NCBI RefSeq assembly: GCF_018446385.1
Contig: NC_056005.1
Location: 96,269,171-96,333,170 of the forward strand
Direction: 5' to 3'
From: Zingiber officinale
Lineage: Eukaryota > Streptophyta > Magnoliopsida > Zingiberales > Zingiberaceae
Length of the DNA: 64,000 bases
Shown here: positions 1 to 13,100 of the stretch, in pieces
Position numbering within the stretch: position 1 is the stretch's first letter
Layout: the number at the start of each line of letters is the position of its first letter
Notes under the pieces: generated by a model
The model's input: only the letters and a program-made list of their open reading frames with translations
Databases searched by the model: none
What the model was told of the DNA's origin: nothing
Made by a program: the position numbers and the translations under genes

Positions 1-311
1 TGGTGGGAGGGAGCGTGGTGGGGCCGATGGTGGCGGCGGTGCCCGTGATGATCATTGCGACATCCTTCGGGAAAGCGGCGTACGAGAAGCTTCCTTTGAT
101 TCCAGAGGAGCCGCTGGATGATCAAAACATCCCGTTGCAGGAGTCGTCGCCGGCGCTTCCTCCGCTACCGCAGCAATTGGTGGGCGCCGGAAATAGCCCA
201 CCGCCATTTCACAGCCACCTGCCGCCGCTGCCAGGTTTGGTCAACAACAACCTGCCGCCGCTGCTTGCCGGCGATGATTTCGGATTGTGGGAGCAGCACA
301 AAATTCAGTAA
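1..311 (+). CDS. AT-hook motif nuclear-localized (AHL) protein, 3' end only
   Basis: The open frame enters from the left edge (first full codon at 3) and stops at 309-311. Its first 40 residues carry the end of a PPC/DUF296 domain: GGSVVGPMVAAVPVMI, then an SF..A.YEKLPL motif that is typical of plant AHL proteins. The remainder is a Pro- and Gln-rich, low-complexity C-terminal tail, which is also usual for AHLs. Members of this family bind AT-rich DNA through an upstream AT-hook, oligomerise through the PPC domain and act in the nucleus as transcriptional regulators of growth and flowering. The AT-hook and most of the PPC domain lie outside the window, so the subtype cannot be set. The GTG at 3 is an internal codon, not a start. 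Family call from the PPC motif is fairly sure; function is inferred from the family. Confidence 0.8.
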   Translation, partial: VGGSVVGPMVAAVPVMIIATSFGKAAYEKLPLIPEEPLDDQNIPLQESSPALPPLPQQLVGAGNSPPPFHSHLPPLPGLVNNNLPPLLAGDDFGLWEQHKIQ

Positions 312-1713
312 TTCGATATAATTATAGAGAAGATTTAGTAGTAATTTGCAATTTTGTTTTATTTTCCCTTTATTTTTAAATTTCTTCAATTAATTTAAGT
401 TAAGATATGAGTAAAGTAGAGAAAAACTCCCACCATAACTTGAATTTTGCATGTAATCTTGATTGATAAAAAAACTTTGTTTTCAATCCCTAAAGTTTTA
501 TTTGCTTCAACTTCCTCATGCAAATATTGTGACCTAATTGTCCCTCAAATTTTTTAGGTACAAAAGATTAAAAAATAAGTATAATTCCTCTTAAATTCAG
601 CACTTTACATTAGAATCGAATATATTTTCTATTAAATTGAGCATATTTTTTTTCCTGTTTTAATATAATTCCTCTTAAATTTAACATCATGTAAAAAGAA
701 AATCTAGTATATTTTCTATCCAATTAAATATCATTTAAAGAAAATCTAGTATATTTTCTATTCAATTGAGTATCATTTAAAGAAAATCTAGTATATTCAG
801 TATATTTTCTATTAAAATTACCTTTCATATTTTTTAGATATAAATAGTCTAAAAATGAGTATAATTTCTATTAAATTCAGCATTTTAAACTAGAATCGAG
901 TATATTTTATATTAAATTGAGTACGACTTTTTTCTTATTTAATATAATTCCTCCTAAATTCAGTACCATTTGAAAAAAATCTAATATATTTTTCATCCAA
1001 TTGAGTATCATTTAAAGAAAATCCAGTATATTTTACATCCAATTGAGGATCATTTAAAAAAAATCTAGTATATTTTCCATCCAATTGAGGTGGAAAAAGA
1101 ATCGTACTCAATTTGATAGAAAATATACTAGATTCTAGTTTAATATAATGAATTTAAGAAGATTTATACTCATTTTTAGACTTTTTATACTTAAAATATC
1201 AGGGACAATTAGATAAGTATATTAGACTAAGGAATGAAAAGAAAGATTTTTTTCAATAGAAAGTACATACAAAGTTATATTTATTAATGGGGACTGCATG
1301 CAAATTTTTCCTGATCATATAATTTTTGGACGGTTTTCGATTTATTAAAAGGTACTTGTTGCTCAAAAGTCACTGATAAATATATATTTTTCTATGAAAA
1401 GGTTTCTTTGTAAAATAATTACATTTGGTTTTTTTGTTCATTTTAGTCAATTTAACAAAAAAGTCCAAATTTAATAGAAATTAAAATCACAGCCAGCGGT
1501 CAAACTGCTATCCTCAAAAACGAACAGCGTGCTTATTAAACAAACGCCGAGCAGACATTCCCTACCTCCTTCTGACGATTCCGATCTCACCAACCTTCCA
1601 TCCAACGGATCAAATTGCTCCTCCTTCGTCTGTGGTCCAACTCGCCGTCTTCTTATTTCCAAGCTTCTCCTCCAAATCCAAATCTCGAGCGAAGAGGCGG
1701 AGGAATCGAAGAC
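312..1713. other. AT-rich spacer with an inverted-repeat element; transketolase-copy 5' region
   Basis: No coding signal was seen. 312-445 is the probable 3' UTR and flank of the AHL gene. About 445-1310 is occupied by a foldback element listed separately. 1311-1713 is the former promoter/leader of the transketolase copy; the last 200 bases are C/T-rich like a plant 5' leader. I could not place a convincing TATA box. Confidence 0.5.
445..1310. mobile_element. Foldback/MITE-like element with long imperfect inverted repeats
   Basis: The left arm contains CTAATTGTCCCT at 534-545 and the right arm its reverse complement at 1201-1212. The similarity continues inward for roughly 120 bases on each side (534-660 against 1090-1212) and weakly outward to about 445 and 1310. 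Between the arms are several copies of a short motif pair built on TCTAGTATATTTTC and ATTGAGTATCATTTAAAG. No transposase ORF is present, so it would be non-autonomous. The outer ends and a target-site duplication were not resolved, so the limits are approximate. Confidence 0.55.
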
Positions 1714-3019
1714 ATGGCCGCCTCCTCCACCGTCACCGCCGCTCGCGCCCTCGCCGGACTCTCGGTCTCCGGAATCTGCTCTCCCTCCTCTTCCCATGCC
1801 GACCGCCTCTCGGGACCCTCCTCCCCCGCCGGTTTTTACCTAGGCTCCCGCTGCCTTGTCGCTTCCTCCTCCTCCTCCTCCCTCCGTTTCCAGCCGCATC
1901 GCCGGCCCCGCACCGCCGCTCGCCGCGCGAAGGCCGTCAAGGCCTCCGCGGTCGAGACGCTCGAGGTGGCTGCCACCGAGGCCCTCGTCAAGAAGTCCAT
2001 CAACACCATCCGGTTCCTCGCGATCGACGCCATCGAGAAGGCCAACTCCGGGCACCACGGCCTCCCCATGGGGTGCGCACCCATGGGACACATTTTGTAC
2101 GACGAGGTCATGAAGTACAACCCGAAGAACCCCTACTGGTTCAACCGAGATCGGTTTGTTCTCTCCGCCGGCCATGGATGCATGCCCCAGTACGCCTTGC
2201 TCCACCTTGCAGGCTACGACAGTGTCCAGGTTCGCCCTTCTTCTGAATTTTACTTCCAGATTTGACGCGGACATTGGATTCGGAGCTTGGCGTTCATCGA
2301 TTTTATCTCTTTTCCTTTCTACCATCGACAATCTGGATCGGAATTCTGCTGGATCTTAGTTGTTGATTTGTCTGCCGGCTTCCTTCTGTTCTTTATTTCA
2401 ATTGTCTGGTGAACTGCTAATTGCAACTTCCGACTGCTCGATCCTACTCCTTCTATTTGTTATCTAGTTTTGTCGTGTTCTTAGTTTTTACTATTTTTAA
2501 AGTCTAGATCTTAAGATTCCAGCACTTTTTCCAAATCGATCTGTTAAAAAACTACTTTCTGACCTCTGCAAATTTGGTTTTAGATTGAAGACATAAAACA
2601 GTTCCGTCAATGGGGGAGCAGAACACCTGGTCATCCTGAGAATTTTGAAACACTCGGCATCCTGCGAATTTTCCAAATGTTCGATTTGGTGTTGGGGAAC
2701 ATGGGATGGGTGTGTTATCAGCAATGGCATTGCCTTGCACAGCCCAGGCCTTATTCCATACTGTGCCACCTTCTTCGTTTTCACTGATTACATGAGGGCT
2801 AGCCCCCACGGGCTGGATCAGCTAGTTAGGTGCCTACAACTTATCAATGAAGTCATGGGGTCGAAGGTCGCCAGTTGCACTCAGGGATAAAATCCTAATT
2901 TGCTGCGTCAAAAATTCCTTCGACCCCTAGTCACCTATCCTGCCCAGCATTAATCGTGATTTACTCCCTCTGGAATCTTGTGGAGCCGGGGCCAGAGAGC
3001 CGCTAGGGTGACGATTTCA

Positions 3020-3053
<34 letters not shown>

Positions 3054-3701
3054 TCACTGATTACATGAGGACTGCCATAAGGATCTCAGCTCTGTGTGAG
3101 GCAGGAGTCCTCTATGTGATGACTAATGATTCAATAGGTCTGGGGGAAGATGGTCCAACCCACCAGCCGATCGAGCAGTTGATGAGCTTCCGAGCAATGC
3201 CCAATATTCTCATGCTCAGGCCTGCTGATGGGAATGAGACTGCTGGGGCATACACGGCTGCTGTGCTCAACAAGAAGAGGCCATCAGTTCTCGCTCTCTC
3301 TCGACAGAAGCTTTCTCAGCTTGGCGGGACATCAGTTGAAGGGGTCGAGAAGGGTGGGTATGTCATTTCGTATGATTCCTCTGGTAACAAACTGGATCTG
3401 ATATTGATTGGAACTGGATCTGAATTAGAAATCGCAGCAAAGGCTGCCGATGATCTGAGGAAAAAGGGTAAATCTGTACGGGTGGTCTCTCTTGTGTCCT
3501 GGGAGTTGTTTGATGAGCAAACAAATAAGTACAATGATTAGTATCGAAGCAGGAGCCACACTTGGATGGGAGAAGTATATCGGAAGCCAATGCAAGTCCA
3601 TCGGTGTCGATCGGTTTGGGGCAAGTGCTCCTGCTGGGATAATTTACAAGGAGTTTGGCATCACAGCGGAGAATATCATAGCTACGGCCAAATCTCTATA
3701 A
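1714..3701 (+). pseudogene. Plastid transketolase, broken and internally deleted copy
   Basis: Transketolase is the TPP-dependent two-carbon transferase of the Calvin and pentose-phosphate cycles. Exon 1 (1714-2229) starts at the ATG in GACATGGCC and encodes a Ser/Ala/Arg-rich, transit-peptide-like leader, then the family N-terminus ([20 protein letters not shown]) up to HLAGYDSVQ before a GT donor. Exon 2 starts after AG at 2584 ([16 protein letters not shown]). It then jumps directly, near 2655, to the distant [10 protein letters not shown] region, so about 350 codons, including the central TPP-binding part, are missing. A frameshift follows at about 2708, a SINE interrupts the copy at 2798-3053, and the frame resumes at 3054-3539 ([13 protein letters not shown] to DEQTNKYN). 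A second deletion/frameshift near 3537-3541 precedes the C-terminal part ending at 3699-3701. Such a protein could not be functional. It converges on the synthetase gene. Confidence 0.9.
2798..3053 (+). mobile_element. tRNA-derived SINE with poly(T) tail, inserted in the transketolase copy
   Basis: The insert is bounded by a perfect 17-bp target-site duplication, TCACTGATTACATGAGG, at 2781-2797 and 3054-3070. Its head has a pol III A-box-like stretch (GATCAGCTAGTTAGGTG) and a B-box-like GGGTCGAAGGTC about 45 bases later. The 3' end is a run of about 31 T at 3022-3052. Poly(T)-ended SINEs with long TSDs are known in plants. The sequence differs from the two SINEs in the synthetase introns, so it belongs to another family. 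Confidence 0.85.
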
Positions 3702-4132
3702 GCTGAACTTGTTCAAGTTTTCTCTCCGCCTTGGATTCCAAAGACAAACTAGGTAATGATATGTTGAGTTTGAGAATACTCGAGTAATTAGAGACACTGG
3801 CTTAGGCACCCTAATAAATTTTCATAAGTTATCCATCCTTTCATTCTCATAAATGTATCGACATATTGAAGTCATCATTAAAATCTTTGCTGTTAAAACT
3901 ACTGGGATTATACCACTGAGGTACTGAAGGAAACATTGTTAAAAATAATTCAACCAAAATGTTAAAACTACCCTAAAATTGATTTGCTCCTATTTCTTTC
4001 TAATTAGTGCCTAATTAATCAGCCTACGCAGGCTATCAATATAAATAGCATACTCCCTAGCAGAGATACTTACCTATAAACTAAATTATTGAACACCAAT
4101 ACATTAGGAAGAACTTCACAATAACCTGTCAT
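3702..4132. other. Spacer between convergent transketolase copy and synthetase gene
   Basis: These 431 bases separate two convergent stop codons. They should hold the 3' UTR of the synthetase gene (minus strand) and the former 3' UTR of the transketolase copy. No further gene or repeat was recognised. Confidence 0.5.
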
Positions 4133-7100
4133 TTAATAATTCAATAGTTCCTTCCTTCTCAAGTAGGAATCTGCTACGCTGAGAAAGACATGCTTTTCTA
4201 GCTCCAACTCAACCACAGGTTGATTCTGAAAACAATCTACCTTGATCTGCAAGGTGGTTGTACTTATCAGCAAAATTTAAGCAGAATAAAACTACCACGA
4301 AGATTAAATTAAGATAGACAATTGAAAGGCCTAACCTTTCCATTTCCACCTTGAAACTCTAATTTCAAATTGGAAACTTCTCTTGATGACAAATATGTTT
4401 GTAAATTATCAGCAAGCTTCTTGTCCCCTACAGCATAAAATGCAGGTATTCAAACCTCAAGTTCAGCGTGCTATATGACAAAATTTGATATAAATTGCAC
4501 AAACAACCTGAATATAATGCAACAATGGCTTGGGTATCAAACACAAGAGCAGGCTTTGCTATGCTGATAACAAAGGAGACATTAGGTGGTTCCTCATGGG
4601 ATAGCAAGACCTGCAATCGGTTATAGAACACTAGTCAAGCAGTCTGTCAAGTCAACTGAGATTGTAACATGGAGCCCTCGCAACCCACACTGCTCCGCAA
4701 TCAACATAAAATCAAATATCAGAGGATACAGTAATTTCTCTACCTGAAATTCCTCCTGGCACAAAATCACCTGAGATCAATAGCACAAAGTACAATATCA
4801 GTCCAGTCAAAAAAGGGTGATATAACATGTGAAATGGACGAAATAGAGCAATAGAAAATTAATAGATGAACAATAATGCCTCGTGAAAAAAAACACAATG
4901 AATAAGGATGAAAGCCGCAAGGAACTAGGTGCCATTGAAAAATTACAGAAAAAAATAATTAGATACAATGGTGGTGCATCAAAATAAAGAGTAAAGATGT
5001 TTGCTTTGGCAGAACAGAACAGAAAAGAAAAGAAAAAGGTTTGCAATAGAACTTTGCTCATTCAATATAATTTCTTTAATTGCTTAACACTTACAGCATC
5101 AGCAGGAGTGTATTTTTCGTGAAGTAAAGGGGACCCAAGAGCATCTTTGATGTATTCGTCCTGCAGCAGAAATGCCGTAGAAAACAATTTGAAGGATATC
5201 CGCCATAAAGGTAACCAAAGTATCAGCACATAGCTTACAACAATGAAGACCATACCTGGGAATCCACAATTTTCTCCAAGATATTTTTATTTTTGCCAAG
5301 AGGTTCATAGTATACCTCCACGACATCAGTGGGATCCAAACCAGCTTTCTTGCGCAATTTCTGAATGCGGCTGACAACCTAACTCAAATAGTAACAAACG
5401 CTGAGCAAGCACCAAACATTATTTTGTTTTTCATAGGTGTAAAACTTGTACATCTGTGGAAGAAAGATCTTTAACAAGCAATTGGGGACCAAAGATTGGC
5501 AATCTTCTAAAACACATTAAAGTCCAATCAATTCCAAAGCAGACCAACATGGCTGAATTCAATAACCAAGACAGATATGGGCACATACATAACACAGCAT
5601 GAGGGGAGCACTTCTAGAGAGATGACATTGGAGAGGAAATTTTAATGGTCCAAAACACAATAGACAAATGGAAAGTATGAATCAATCTATATCATAGGAA
5701 TATAGATTCCAAGTGCAACCAAAATTCAATTACTGCACCTTTGCAAGTAATAAAATATTAAAAATTCGAAAGACTGATTTATAAAATTTATCAGTTCGAA
5801 CATAGACATGGTAAAAGTAGCCTTCAATCTCTGGTGCAGATATATGAGAAAACAATGCATCTGTTTTTTAAATGAAAACAGTATATAACATGATGAATAT
5901 GTAGGAGAAGAAATATTATTGACTTATAAAATCTCCACAATCTGAAGAAAAATTTAGACACCATAACTTACCTCTCGAGCAACTCCTGCATCAAACAATG
6001 ATTCGTCAGCTCTTAAATCCAATACAACCAAAACATCACCTGAGGAAAGAAATATGACACTGAGCTGGGGAGGAAAAGGAGTTTTACGTTATGATCTAGA
6101 GACAAACTTTATTTTACCATCTCCAGCAGCATCAATCTCCTTTTCTGTGCTACCAGCAGGCCGTTTGAACTCCCGCAATATCTGAAAGCATGCACCAAAT
6201 GTAGTGATCTCTTGGAACCACAATAATTAGAAATTTTAAAGAAGTTGAACCGTGGAACATCAAAATCTTTACGACCTATATGTTTTAGGCAATGAGAAAA
6301 ACATACAAATTACCACCATATGTCATAAAGACGGACTAATCCAGAATGAATGCAAAAACTCAAAAAGTATTATCAAGTTATTTGATTAGCATAGTAAAAC
6401 ATGATAAAATTAATGGTGAGCGTAAGATACATGTGATAAAGCCTATGAGTAAAGCCAGCTATTGCTATAGCTGTTAATTGAACAAAGTACATTATGGAGA
6501 AAATACATCAACCTGAAAATCAAGACAGATGATGCCAAAAAAAAATGTCCAAGCATCGAGAGGTTTAGGCAAATAACATATTGGTGTGTATGATTCTTTA
6601 ATCAGTGAGGCAAAGATAGAATGCTAGCCACATGCTATCACTGTTATGGACCATTGAAGCAGGTCACCATAACTATATTGAAATAACTCCCAAAGAATTA
6701 ATACAGAAAGATAGCATATATGTCTTGGACTTTTCTTCTATCTCTATTGAACCACCAGATAAGTTGGTCATCAACACAGCAACACCCAAAAATTCTAGAA
6801 AATAAGATAGGCGGTGAATATACCCTAATCACAAGACAAGCCACAAACAAGAAAAGGAAGATAAGTGGAACAAACAGGAGAGGTGGTGTATCTGAATAGC
6901 GATAGAAGTCACAATTTTAATGTAAGAGCTTTCCTCAGACTAAAAAATCCAAATTGCAGCAAAAGTATAAGAAGCATGTAACATACGAAAAAATATCTGC
7001 AAAAGGGGAAATGCATAACTTCATCAGATAATAACATCAAAATTTACCAGTGCGGCAAATATAGAGAATGGTTTGAATTATCAGTATGATAACAATAATA

Positions 7101-10100
7101 ATCTAGACTCCAAACAGTATGTACCTGTATACACCAGGCCATATAAGTGCATACAATCTGGAACAGGCAGTACAAAAAAAATCTAGATTTATGATTTAAA
7201 GTAGACAGTAGCCCATTTGCAAAGTTTCCTAAAGAATGATCAACTCAAGTATTCTACGGAAGATTAAAGATTAATCATATGCCAAAGTTTTATAAGATTT
7301 TGAAGATCTTAAATTTTAGACCTTTATATCATCCTGCTTCAGGCAATGCCCAGAGAAAGTGGCTTCCCCAGATTGCTCAAATAACAATATGTCAGCCTGA
7401 GACATTGCTTTAACCTCCTTAGCCACAGCACCCATTGCCTTCCCCAATCTTTTACCTAATACACTAAAAAAAAACAAAACAGATATCAGCTACCACAACC
7501 TGAAGGATTCCAAAAGACTTAGTGAAAGCCACAGCATACCTAAAATCAGGCTCAGCCCGTAATGAAGCATGCTTCAAAGGATCATTGCAAGGAACCACTA
7601 ATTTAACATTGAGCTCCTCCATCACATACTACAATATCCAGAGAACATTTGCATTTTACTTCCGTAAAGTGATCCCATATTGGAAGAACAGAGCTAAATA
7701 TTTGAACGATGAAAGGTGTAATAAAGCAAATTTTTAACAGAAAATAGCACATGAAAGATGCTAAGTAACTTCAAAATAAATAAAGGGCAGCCCGGTGCAC
7801 AAAGCTCCCGCCATGCGGGGTCCCGGGGAAGGATCCATTGTACGCAGTCTTACCCTGCTTTTTGCAAGAGGTTGTTTTCAGGATTCGAACCCGTGACCTT
7901 GGTCACATGGCAACAACTTTACCATTGCGCCAAGGCTCCCCTTCTAACTTCAAAATAAATACAAAAAGAAAAGGGATTGGTATTTCTTTTAGCGTTCATT
8001 GTTCTCTTGGGAGCTTGGTTTGCTTTCAAAATGTAAAATTAGCAAAGTATTACTAATATTGGGGTTCGTGAATTTCACTATTCTTATCTGGTCAGTTAGA
8101 AGTTAGAACTGAGTCTGTTTAATGCATTTAGGATTTTCTATGCTCTTGAACAACGACAATCATAAACATAAATTTGTCACTGTCTGAATTATATTTTCCT
8201 ACTAAACTCCAATGGCAACAGATGGGTTAACCAGAGCGAATGTTAATATAATTCATATAAATTTACACCCAAAAAAAATTAAAATCTTTAAATTAAGAGT
8301 AGCAAATGCAAATGGAAACAGCACTAATGCACATAAACAAAATTTAGTTGAAACCAGACCTCCCTCAACTTTCCAGTAATATCTTCAAGGAAGTCTGAAT
8401 CAGGATGAACAACAATCATTTCCCTGAAAATAAAAGAAAAAAATCACTTGCTCAAAAACAGGAAAACATTATAACAAAAAGTAAAAATCAATTCCTCATA
8501 CTTGAGTGGTGTTTTGAGAGGTTTACTGTGACGCTCCCGAATGTTGCGCACCAGGTCAATGACGGTCATCATCCTCGTGACACTTTGTTCAATGCGCTTG
8601 TTCCTCTAAAGATATCAGCAGAAGATATTTAAGCAAATTAAAATGGAACCGGAAACAGAAACAGAAAAATTGCTGCTAAGAAACTGATAATTATACCTTC
8701 CCTATTGTTGAAGGAAAATTACAATAATGAACGCTTTCCTCAGATCCATCAGAGACCTTCCGAAGGTTTTGATAAAGAACCTCTGTGAAGAAAGGAGTGA
8801 ATGGAGCCATCACTTTGCAGGTAGTTAAAAGTACCTAAACAATATCAAACTATATATGAGTGATCAAAGTATTCATCACATTATGCAGAATTTAATTATG
8901 TTTCTTAAGATTAAAATGAAGCTTGGCTTAGGTAACTGAAAAGAAATCTAGATGACCTGGTAAGAGCAAAAAAAAAAAAAAAAATGGTCTACAGTGACAT
9001 CGGTTTTCAAAAGCAAAGTTAGTAATAAGAGTTTTCATCTTATCACATCAAATATTGGATGATGATATAGATGTCATTGAAGGATTTGACAATGCATGAA
9101 AGGTAGAGAGACTTGCACCAAAACCAATAAAATAAATAACAAAAGAGCAATAAATAAAACATGAGGTCCAGAAATTTTATTCTATCAAAACATATTCAAA
9201 TATCTCCCTGTTGAATAATAGATCCAAAATATCTAAACCATTCAACTTAACTATCATCTCACTGTTTATTCTATTATTGCTAAAATATATTGTCATCGTT
9301 GTCATCATCATCAAGTCATGTTTGTCCCAACTATTACATGTTTCTTATCCTTGCATTGGCCTCCTATGCAAGTTCCATTGAGCTCTATGCAAGGTTGTAT
9401 TACTATCAAGGTAATTGGCAGTTAAGACCCTAGGATCACTTACAACTATCCAGTCCTAGTGACACTCATATGGATTTAGACTGTTTAGGCATTGGCTAAC
9501 AAGGCCTAACACAATTATTAACATTTTTCATTCAAGCTTGGGATTGTTGAAACACTATAAGAATATTTTGTATATTCAATTTCAAATGTGTTTGATTTCT
9601 ATTTTTTTAAACTTCAAATGTGTATCTTAATTCTCATCTATTACCAGACCACTAAGTGGAAATAACATTCGCTAGGGAGATTTATACTGAATATGATTAA
9701 CAAGTTCATCTAGTAGCAATAAAAAAGATAAGAGCTTAAAGATAGTGTTTCAACCTATGATTACATAAATTATTAGCTACATTTTACATAACTATATTAT
9801 TATACAAGGATTGAATTACTAGATGTTTACTGCCTCTCTAAGATCCACCAAAATAAAAGTCCAGGAACTTTAGAATAAATTTTCATAACTAAATGGAAAT
9901 CATGAGAAAACCCTTCTTTCCTTAGTATTTCTCATTAATTGCTTAAAAATAAATAACAACAAAGTTGACCTTACAAGTGTGAGTCTGAAGCCAAGATTTT
10001 TTTTTTTGGACCTATTCTCAATGGTTTGCCTCAAAAAATTTCATTATGTATGGTTTTCCCCCACTTAATGTATTCCTTATGATGGTTTTATCTGATCAGA

Positions 10101-13100
10101 AATACTAGCACAATGATGAAATAGATAAATATATGATGGTTTTAAGTTTAAACAACATCAAATGCAATCGAAATAAAAAGTATCATGCAATATCTTGCAC
10201 TACAAACATGGGAAGAGAAAGTGCAATACAAAATAATAAATCCCACAATTAAAAAAGATGTGCATACATTATACAAAGTCGAAAGCGACATTATGCAGTC
10301 TTCTTCTCCTGTACGCCCCTTCAATCTCTTTCGATTAAACCGCACATATATGTTGGTAAGATTGTCAATGAACTTCAAAAGATATGGGATGACCTGCAAA
10401 AAAAAAAACCACATTAAGAAGAAAAAAAAACGAAAAATTCACATATCATAATTTTAAAGTTTAGAATAAAATGAGCACTAAGGAGATATGCAGATACCGT
10501 GTACAGCCGATAAGCATCCATTTCTTGACGAACAAATTGAATTAAACTTTCAGTAGCTGAATTTATCCATTGGTCAAGCACATTTGAAGAGTTATGAAGA
10601 GTTTCATAATGCGCTGGAACAAAGGATGTGGGGCCCTCAACCTCAAGCCTTTTTGCATTTTGCACAAGGAATCTATATGCATTATACCACGGAAGGAAGA
10701 CATCTTTGACCTGCTTAAGCAAAACAAAAAAGGCAACAGGAACAATATATTAAAACAAACATCACAGACAGTCCACATGACAAACAAATCATGATAAAAA
10801 GAGCCACTTACAACATTATACACGCCATTCTTTTTGAACTGCAAATTCTCAGCACGTACTACAGGAGAATTAACCAAATATAATCGCAATGCATCCTGTA
10901 GGTTCCATGTAATCATTATAACCATGGAAATTGTATATATATGAACAAAACAAATTATCATAACTTAACATTAACTTCTTGTTAGCGAAGCTAATTGCAT
11001 ACCGCTCCATAATCGCCTATGACTTCAGTTGGCGATGGATAGTTCTTCAAACTTTTACTCATTTTCTTCCCATGCTCATCCAACACAAGACCATTGCAGA
11101 TGAGGTTTCTAAATGCTGGCTTCCCAAACAACGCCGTAGATAGCACCATAAGTGTATAGAACCTAAAATATTATCACATAAAAATAAACACTGAGGTGTC
11201 AATAGGAACTAGCATGAGACATAGGCTAGCTCAGTATATTCACATACACAAATTACTCAATAGTGCTGAAAATCATTGGATTTATGAGCTTAAACAATAT
11301 CAATAACTTGCATATTCTTCAAGACACTAAATGATGAGAAAGATGCACAAATGAACAAGCAGATTGTACATAGATCCTCCAAAAACAATTCAATATGAAA
11401 GTCAAAAGTAATCCTTTAAAGTCAAAACTATCACACAGTCATCAAGAACTTAATAAACCAACCATCAGGTTCTCAAGCGAACATGTCAATGGAAGTACTT
11501 AGGTCTCAAAAATACAGGAACAAATTGTCCAAAGTAGGAGTGTTTAAGCATCAACCTATCAAATACACTGAGCATGAAGTTTCAACATTAGAACAAAAAC
11601 AAGACGAACATGAAGGAAATATAGTCTTGGGTCATGTGAGCTATAAAATCATTTTACTCCATGTAGCAAACCAAATGATTAAAAGGTTTGATGATAGCTT
11701 AATCATAATTAAGAAGTTAGTGGAGGTTGTGTTAACTTGAACAAGATTTGTTTGCATGGTAAATAAAAAAAGAATGGATATTTTGTTGTTTTGGCATCCT
11801 CTCTCATGTTATGCATATTTCTCACTCCAAATCCTTTTTGTCCAATTTGCAGTCTCGTTCATCTTCTCTCACCAGTGTCATTAATGTAGTTACACATCAG
11901 CTAGGCCTCTCTGTTAGAATTGTCTCTGTTAGTTGCATTAACGTAGGAATAATCAAGAGTGTACAGAAGAGTTCAAACCAAAACATTTGCCTTACCAGTC
12001 AAATTACATATCTAACATCTCTAATTAGACAATCAACTAAAATGAATAAAGCTGATCTAGAAAAACTTGAACCAAAAAGCCCCTTCAAATTGTTGCATAG
12101 TAATAGTGAGGCTCATTTAGAGACTAAAAGATGAAAATGGAGTAAGAGGGTGGAAAATAGCATTAGAAATTAACACAAGGTCATATCTAGAATAGAATCT
12201 ATTTAACATGCTTCAAAAATAGCTATAAGAGAAAAACCAACCATCCTCGGGTTTGGTCAATTCCCTCAGCCACAAAGTGTCCAGGAAAGTTCTTTTCAAA
12301 GAGTTCGGCATTCTCAAAAGGGTAATGAATATAAGCATATGGCATTGACCCACTCTCAAACCAACAGTCGAAAACCTGGAAGATGTATAAAAAATTTATT
12401 CATCACCCAACAAAATACGGTTTGATTCAATAGAAAATCATTTGCAGAGTATATAGAGTATAAACTGCAACACCAGAAGAAACCAATCAAGCTTTATTTA
12501 ACAACTTTTAACAATCAACTTAGCTGTTTATCAACTAATCAATCCAACTAAAAGCTCATCAATTTATGCTAACTTTAAAATCTGATGCCAAAATATTGGT
12601 GGTTGAGGGATGTGGATAATTCAAGTTCATGCAGTGACATATCTGCACTGTTCCACAGACTCGGACATGATGCATTTTATAAAAAAAAAAAAATCATTAA
12701 GAGAGCTTGTTTTTGTTAATCAACCCTATGAAAGCTAGATGAGTTTGTTCAATCAAGAACTGGCAACAACCAGCAGATCAGAGCAATTAAGCAAATAATA
12801 TTTATACTTTGAAATATCACTAGCATCATAGGAAAACACTTGCACAAAAAACAGTTCTGAAAAAGCCTAAGTTATTGTGATCATATGTGTGAATTATAAA
12901 AAGGAACGACAAGTATAAAATACCATACTGATTTATGTCTGAATATTCACACATAAATTGTCTTGAGAAAACTCACATCATCCACACGACGAAGAACACC
13001 AAACTCTGGACCACGTTCAGAGGGAATGGTTATATGATCAATATTGTGACGATGAAGATCAGTAACCTTAAAAAGACAATGTAAAAAGGTGAAAATTCAG

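Noticed and set aside
2645-2890. Short open frame that looks like a small gene
   Set aside because: It is a chimera of out-of-frame transketolase sequence and SINE head.
7838-7944. tRNA gene suggested by A and B boxes
   Set aside because: The boxes belong to a SINE with a long non-tRNA body and target-site duplication; no cloverleaf acceptor pairing.
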